Assembly (NCBI RefSeq): GCF_001811505.1
Contig: NZ_KV804996.1
Span: 52,721 to 116,720 of the forward strand
Source: Streptococcus sp. HMSC034E03
GTDB taxonomy: Bacteria; Bacillota; Bacilli; Lactobacillales; Streptococcaceae
Reading direction: 5' to 3'
DNA: 64,000 nt
Below, in pieces: positions 59,923 through 64,000 of this stretch (the stretch's first letter is position 1; each line of letters starts with the position of its first letter). The notes under the pieces were generated by a model, which searched no databases, had not been told where the DNA came from, and saw nothing but the letters and a program-made list of their open reading frames with translations. Position numbers and translations under genes: made by a program.

Positions 59923-60917
59923 AAAAGCAACCCTATATTTTAATTGGACTCACCTCATTTCTCTTTGTTGCTTTTCTATTTCGAAGTATTTTTAAGGTCT
60001 TGGATTTGGAGTGGACTTCTCTTTTCCAAGATTTAGAGAAGACAGAAAAAATCCTATTTCTAGCTTTGATGTTTAGTCTTGCCCTTGCTTTTTTATTGGT
60101 CCTATTTTGGACAATGGTTGACGAGAATTCACGTAGAAAAATCCAAGCAAACCTTAAGAATCTGCTGGCTGGTAAAGATATTAAAAGTCTTGGGGATGCC
60201 GACTTAGACGCAAGTTTTAGAAACTTGTCAGGCAAGCTTTGTTTATTGACAGAAGCCATTCAAAAAGCGGACAATCAAGCCTTGGTCAAGGAAGAACAGA
60301 TTATCGAAAAGGAGCGTAAGCGAATCGCGCGTGACTTGCATGATACGGTTAGCCAAGAAATTTTTGCTGCCCATATGATTTTATCAGGACTCGGTCAACA
60401 AGCTTCCAGATTAGACAAAGAGAAGATGCAGACACAACTCCAGAGTGTGACAGCTATTTTGGAGACAGCCCAGAGAGATTTGCGTATCCTACTCTTACAT
60501 TTGCGTCCTATTGAACTGGAACAAAAGAGTCTGGTTGAGGGGATACAGTTGCTTCTCAAAGAATTGGAAGAAAAAAGTGAACTTAAAGTCAGTTTTAAAT
60601 ATCAGGTAGACGAACTGCCTAAAAAAATTGAGGAGCATGTCTTTCGTATTGTCCAAGAATTGATTAGTAATACTCTCCGTCATGCCCAAGCTTCTTGTCT
60701 AGATGTTTATCTTTATCAAACGGAAACGGAATTACAGTTGAAGGTTGCAGACAATGGTCGTGGTTTTCAGCTGGATGATGTTGATGAACTGAGCTATGGT
60801 CTGCGAAATATCAAAGAACGAGTGGAAGATATGGCTGGGACTATACAATTATTAACAGCTCCCAAGCAAGGTTTGGCAGTGGATATTCGTATTCCCTTGC
60901 TTGATTTGGATAGATAA
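59919..60917 (+). CDS. liaS: LiaS sensor histidine kinase
   Basis: Intramembrane-sensing kinase of the NarL-type HisKA_3 family, 332 residues. Two membrane helices (about 7-25 and 45-65) with a short extracellular loop, then the phosphoacceptor His141 in ARDLHDTVSQEIF and the ATPase domain (QELISNTLRHAQA, DNGRGF). Responds to cell-wall antibiotics in streptococci. In pneumococcus it is HK03. Confidence 0.94.
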   Translation: MKKQPYILIGLTSFLFVAFLFRSIFKVLDLEWTSLFQDLEKTEKILFLALMFSLALAFLLVLFWTMVDENSRRKIQANLKNLLAGKDIKSLGDADLDASFRNLSGKLCLLTEAIQKADNQALVKEEQIIEKERKRIARDLHDTVSQEIFAAHMILSGLGQQASRLDKEKMQTQLQSVTAILETAQRDLRILLLHLRPIELEQKSLVEGIQLLLKELEEKSELKVSFKYQVDELPKKIEEHVFRIVQELISNTLRHAQASCLDVYLYQTETELQLKVADNGRGFQLDDVDELSYGLRNIKERVEDMAGTIQLLTAPKQGLAVDIRIPLLDLDR

Positions 60918-60928
60918 GAGGAAGTAAG

Positions 60929-61561
60929 ATGAAACTATTATTGGTAGATGACCACCAAATGGTGCGTCTTGGTTTGAAAAGTTATTTTGAATTACAAGAT
61001 GATGTAGAGGTTGTAGGAGAAGCAACCAATGGTGCGGAAGGAATTTCCATGGCCTTGGAGCTTCGTCCAGATGTGATTGTCATGGATATTGTCATGCCTG
61101 AAGTCAATGGGATTGATGCGACACTAGCTATTCTCAAAGAATGGCCAGAGGCTAAAATCTTGATTGTGACATCTTACCTAGATAATGAAAAAATCATGCC
61201 AGTCTTGAATGCTGGAGCTAGAGGATATATGCTTAAGACTTCGAGCGCAGATGAATTGTTACACGCTGTTCGTAAGGTAGCAGCCGGTGAGTTCGCTATT
61301 GAACAAGAGGTGAGTAAAAAGGTAGAATACAACCGCAATCATATTGAATTACATGAAGAGCTGACTGCGCGTGAACGAGATGTCCTTCAACTAATCGCCA
61401 AGGGCTATGAAAATCAGCGTATCGCCGATGAATTGTTCATCTCCCTCAAAACTGTTAAAACCCATGTATCCAACATTTTAGCGAAGCTTCAGGTTAGCGA
61501 CCGCACCCAGGCAGCAGTTTATGCCTTTCAGCACCACTTAGTAGGGCAGGAGGATTTCTAA
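60929..61561 (+). CDS. liaR: LiaR response regulator
   Basis: NarL/FixJ-type regulator, 210 residues. The receiver has Asp53 (VIVMDIVMPEVNG) with conserved DD at 7-8 and K near 103. The LuxR-type HTH spans about 145-205 (LTARERDVLQLIAKGYENQRIADELFIS in part). It activates envelope-stress genes. Eleven bases after liaS; RR03 in pneumococcus. Confidence 0.95.
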   Translation: MKLLLVDDHQMVRLGLKSYFELQDDVEVVGEATNGAEGISMALELRPDVIVMDIVMPEVNGIDATLAILKEWPEAKILIVTSYLDNEKIMPVLNAGARGYMLKTSSADELLHAVRKVAAGEFAIEQEVSKKVEYNRNHIELHEELTARERDVLQLIAKGYENQRIADELFISLKTVKTHVSNILAKLQVSDRTQAAVYAFQHHLVGQEDF

Positions 61562-61601
61562 TACTAGCATAAGATAAAAAAATAACAATAAGGGAAAATC
61601 T

Positions 61602-62559
61602 ATGAAATTTTCGAAATATATTATAAGCATTTTAACGATTATTCTTATACTAGGAGGGGCGATCTTTATTTGGAAAAATAGAGAAAATACGTCGTCAAGT
61701 AGTCAAGTTGAAGAAAGTATTTCATCTGCTTCTAGTCAAGAAGTGAAACGATCACCTAAAATTCAAGAGAGTCATCTAGTTCCGACAGAAGATATTGTTA
61801 CCGAGGAATATACGGTTGCTTATGAAGATAAAAAACTGTATGGTCAAATCACTGCACCTAGAGATTATAAAAATGAAAAATTACCAGTAGTACTTATCTC
61901 ACATGGCTTTAATAATACATTTGATATGTATAAGGATTATATTCAATTATTAGTGAAACAAGGATTCTTAGTATATGGATTTGACTATTATGGAGGAAGC
62001 CGTAATTCTAAAAGTGGTGGTCAAGATATGCTTGGTATGTCAGTTAAAACAGAGTTAATAGACTTAACGAATGTAGTAGATAAACTGACATCAGAAAGTT
62101 ATGTTGATAAAGATCATCTGAGCATAATAGGTGTCAGTCAGGGTGGTGTGGTAGCTAGCCTGTATGCAGCTACTAATCCTGAACAAATCTACAAGCTCGG
62201 CCTGATTTTCCCCGCTTATGTTTTATTTGATGATGTGAAGGAAACTTATCAAAATCTTGGAAGTCCATCATTTGATCAACTCCCTGATAGTTTGACACGT
62301 CATAATGCTAGCTTGGGTAAAATTTATCTGACAGATGCACTAGATATTGATATTGAAGATGTACAGAGGAAGATTATTGGCTCCTACTCTAATTGTACAT
62401 GGAACTAATGATACAACTGCTCCCTATCAATATTCAGTAGATGCAAGTCAAAGAATTCCAAATGCTAAATTGGTCACAGTTGAGGGGGGACGACATCGTA
62501 TTGATGAGAATTTTGGTAAAATCGCCATACCAGCCATTCAGAACTTTTTGGCAGAGTAA
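61602..62559 (+). pseudogene. Alpha/beta hydrolase with a single-base frameshift
   Basis: A membrane-anchored hydrolase (N-terminal helix 5-24) of the dienelactone/acyl-esterase type. The oxyanion region LISHGFNNT and nucleophile Ser179 in GVSQGGV are in the first frame, which runs to a stop at 62408. From about 62380 the homologous continuation is in another frame: APTLIVHGTNDTTAPY (acid Asp) and VEGGRHRIDE (His). Removing one G from the GG at 62379-62380 restores a continuous protein of about 318 residues. Either a recent inactivation or a sequencing error. Confidence 0.85.
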
Positions 62560-63002
62560 AGAATTTTTAGTAGCTGACCTTAGTATCAAAGAAGTGAGCA
62601 AGTACCTCAAGCAGTCCTAAAAACTCGGTTCTAACCAGAAAAAAACATATTAGGCGGTAGCTAATAGAAGTTGTTAACAACTAGACAATAGAGAGTATCA
62701 TCTCGAGAAAGATGTCTGTCAAATGAGCCTAGCGCTGTTGTTCAGACTGCAAAAAGAGACAAATGATTTAGACCAAGGATTTAGACCAAGGATTTAGTTC
62801 GGTATGCTAGAAGACTAAATCCTTTTCTACCATTTGTCAAGTATATCAAGGTATTTGATGAAAAATAGTTTGATTTCCATAGTCAAACTAAGGAAATTGT
62901 CTTTTTCTGAACTAAAGTTTAGTGAAAAAAGTGTACACTAAACCAACACCTTATCTGGTGATTTTTTTGATAAGGTGTTACAATAATATGGCATAAACAA
63001 TT
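62560..63002. other. Gene-free region with a tandem 13-bp duplication and an 11-bp hairpin
   Basis: No intact frame. Contains GATTTAGACCAAG twice in tandem (about 62764-62789) and the perfect hairpin AACACCTTATC/GATAAGGTGTT with a 13-base loop (62945-62979), which lacks a T-run outside the stem. It may include the 3' non-coding end of the IS110-type element. Confidence 0.5.
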
Positions 63003-63836
63003 TTACCGATTTTGGGTAGAAGTATAATCGTAAAGTTTGTTATGCGTTATAAGGTAATACATTGTTCTAATGAGACGATGTATAGAGGCAATCGTGTGTG
63101 GTTTGGTTGAAGTCACTTGCGATTGTCTTTTCCGTTTCTCATAGAAGTCTGCGATATGACAGGGATTGGTGTGGCTAGCTGAAGCGATGTTATGAATGCA
63201 CTTAAAGAGAATCTTTCTGGCATAGGGATTCCCACGTTTAGTGATATGTTCCTTGGCTAGAAAGTTTCCAGATTCATAGTGTCTGAGGTCAATGCCGATA
63301 AAAGCATTGATTTGATTGGCAGAGTGAAATCGACGAATGTCACCAAGTTCGCCAATAATACTTGTCGCTGTGGTTTCAGCTATTCCAGGAATAGAGAGAA
63401 GAATCTCGTATTCTGGCAAAGATTGAGCCAATGCTACCATCTCCTCTAAAACACCTTGTCTGTGTTCAGAAAGCCTAAGTAACTCCCCTGCATAGTATTT
63501 GACCTCTTCTATCACTGGAGAGGTTTTTTTGACCGCACAATAAGACTGATTAGCTAGTTTTGTAAGCTTATCTACTAAGTAAGTCACACGTTTTTCAGAG
63601 ATGCGTTTCGCCGTAGACTGACGGATGATAGCTCTTAATGCGGCGTCATCTGACTCCAGTACAAAACTATTACATGGAAAAGTCATGACCAAGTTCCAAT
63701 ATTGTTCCCCAGTTGGTGCCGACAAGATGTTTTCCAATTCAGGAAAAGTGACCTGTAAAACCTTGTGCAGACGATTTTTAGCGCAGACAATATCCTCAGT
63801 TAGCGCCAAAGGACTTATCGACTTAACAAGACACCA
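63003..63836 (-). pseudogene. IS110-family transposase, N-terminally truncated
   Basis: About 270 residues of an IS110/IS116-type DEDD transposase remain. The coiled part LTEDIVCAKNRLHKVLQVTFPELE leads to the Transposase_20 domain: LLSIPGIAETTATSIIGELGD, FIGIDLRHYESG with the catalytic Ser (residue 180 from the TTG used), and ITKRGNPYARKILF. The N-terminal DEDD RuvC-like domain (about 120 residues) is absent; the frame is closed by a stop at 63837-63839. A non-autonomous remnant, the only insertion sequence recognised here. Confidence 0.9.
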
Positions 63837-63857
63837 CTACTTTAACATAACGAAAAA

Positions 63858-63933
63858 GTAGTGAGTACTTTCTCCCGTCGTAGATTTTCTCACTACTAAT
63901 CTTAGTATGTTTTTCAACTGTAGTGTTGAAAAA
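63858..63933. repeat. Two hairpins next to the truncated transposase
   Basis: AGTAGTGAG/CTCACTACT (63858-63866 and 63889-63897) and TTTTTCAAC/GTTGAAAAA (63910-63918 and 63925-63933), both perfect 9-bp arms. They could belong to the sequence that replaced the transposase 5' end. The last 60 bases of the window show no gene. Confidence 0.5.
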
Positions 63934-64000
63934 AGCTATAGTAGAATGAATCTAGAACAGGATACTAAGACTGCTAAAAATATTTCTAGAAATTAGTTTG

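Overview
This window is a chromosome segment from a Mitis-group Streptococcus (pneumoniae/mitis/oralis cluster). The evidence is a low-GC genome with nearly uninterrupted, mostly recognisable genes. These include the orphan regulator RitR, the division anchor MapZ, two choline-binding surface proteins, the mevalonate pathway followed by LiaFSR, ClpL and AliA, and a BOX repeat. Gene blocks follow the pneumococcal order as I remember it, but they are joined differently. No tRNA, rRNA operon, CRISPR array or prophage is visible.

Layout. 1-4.5 kb: start of a CcpA-type controlled Zn alcohol/butanediol dehydrogenase, the gatCAB amidotransferase operon, a lone small-RNA-like locus, and a BOX element beside a DUF4160 pseudogene. 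4.7-13.1 kb: prfC, then the arginine deiminase operon arcA-B-C-D-T on the minus strand, with a terminator and a large near-palindrome between arcB and arcC. 13.4-17.8 kb: two membrane protein genes and a Trk potassium uptake pair. 18-21.2 kb: a terminated leader RNA, trmL, an FMN riboswitch with an unusually long side arm, ribU, a PAP2 phosphatase, and a ParB-like/acetyltransferase pair. 21.4-28.8 kb: rplK-rplA, ilvBHC, ilvA, an SPFH protein and a small HTH protein. 29-38 kb: a polar amino-acid ABC transporter, a DUF2207 protein, uppP, dinB and pflB. 38-43.3 kb: clpL with CtsR boxes and a leader ORF, luxS and aliA; dexB and a capsule locus are absent between luxS and aliA. 43.5-52.7 kb: pbp1a-recU, the YpsA-like DUF1273 gene, gpsB, rnpB, rlmL, mapZ, gnd and ritR. 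52.7-61.6 kb: a choline-binding V8-like protease, a second choline-binding protein, mvaK1-mvaD-mvaK2-fni and liaFSR. 61.6-64 kb: a frameshifted alpha/beta hydrolase and a truncated IS110-family transposase.

Together the genes cover arginine catabolism, branched-chain amino-acid synthesis and peptide uptake (two CodY-like boxes), mixed-acid fermentation (cre sites), and cell-wall growth and division (PBP1a, MapZ, GpsB, UppP, the isoprenoid pathway, Lia stress response). The most unusual items are the V8-like protease fused to a choline-binding domain, the clpL leader with a 30-codon ORF between CtsR boxes, the expanded FMN riboswitch arm, the PBP1a allele carrying NTGY, and the arcB-arcC palindrome.
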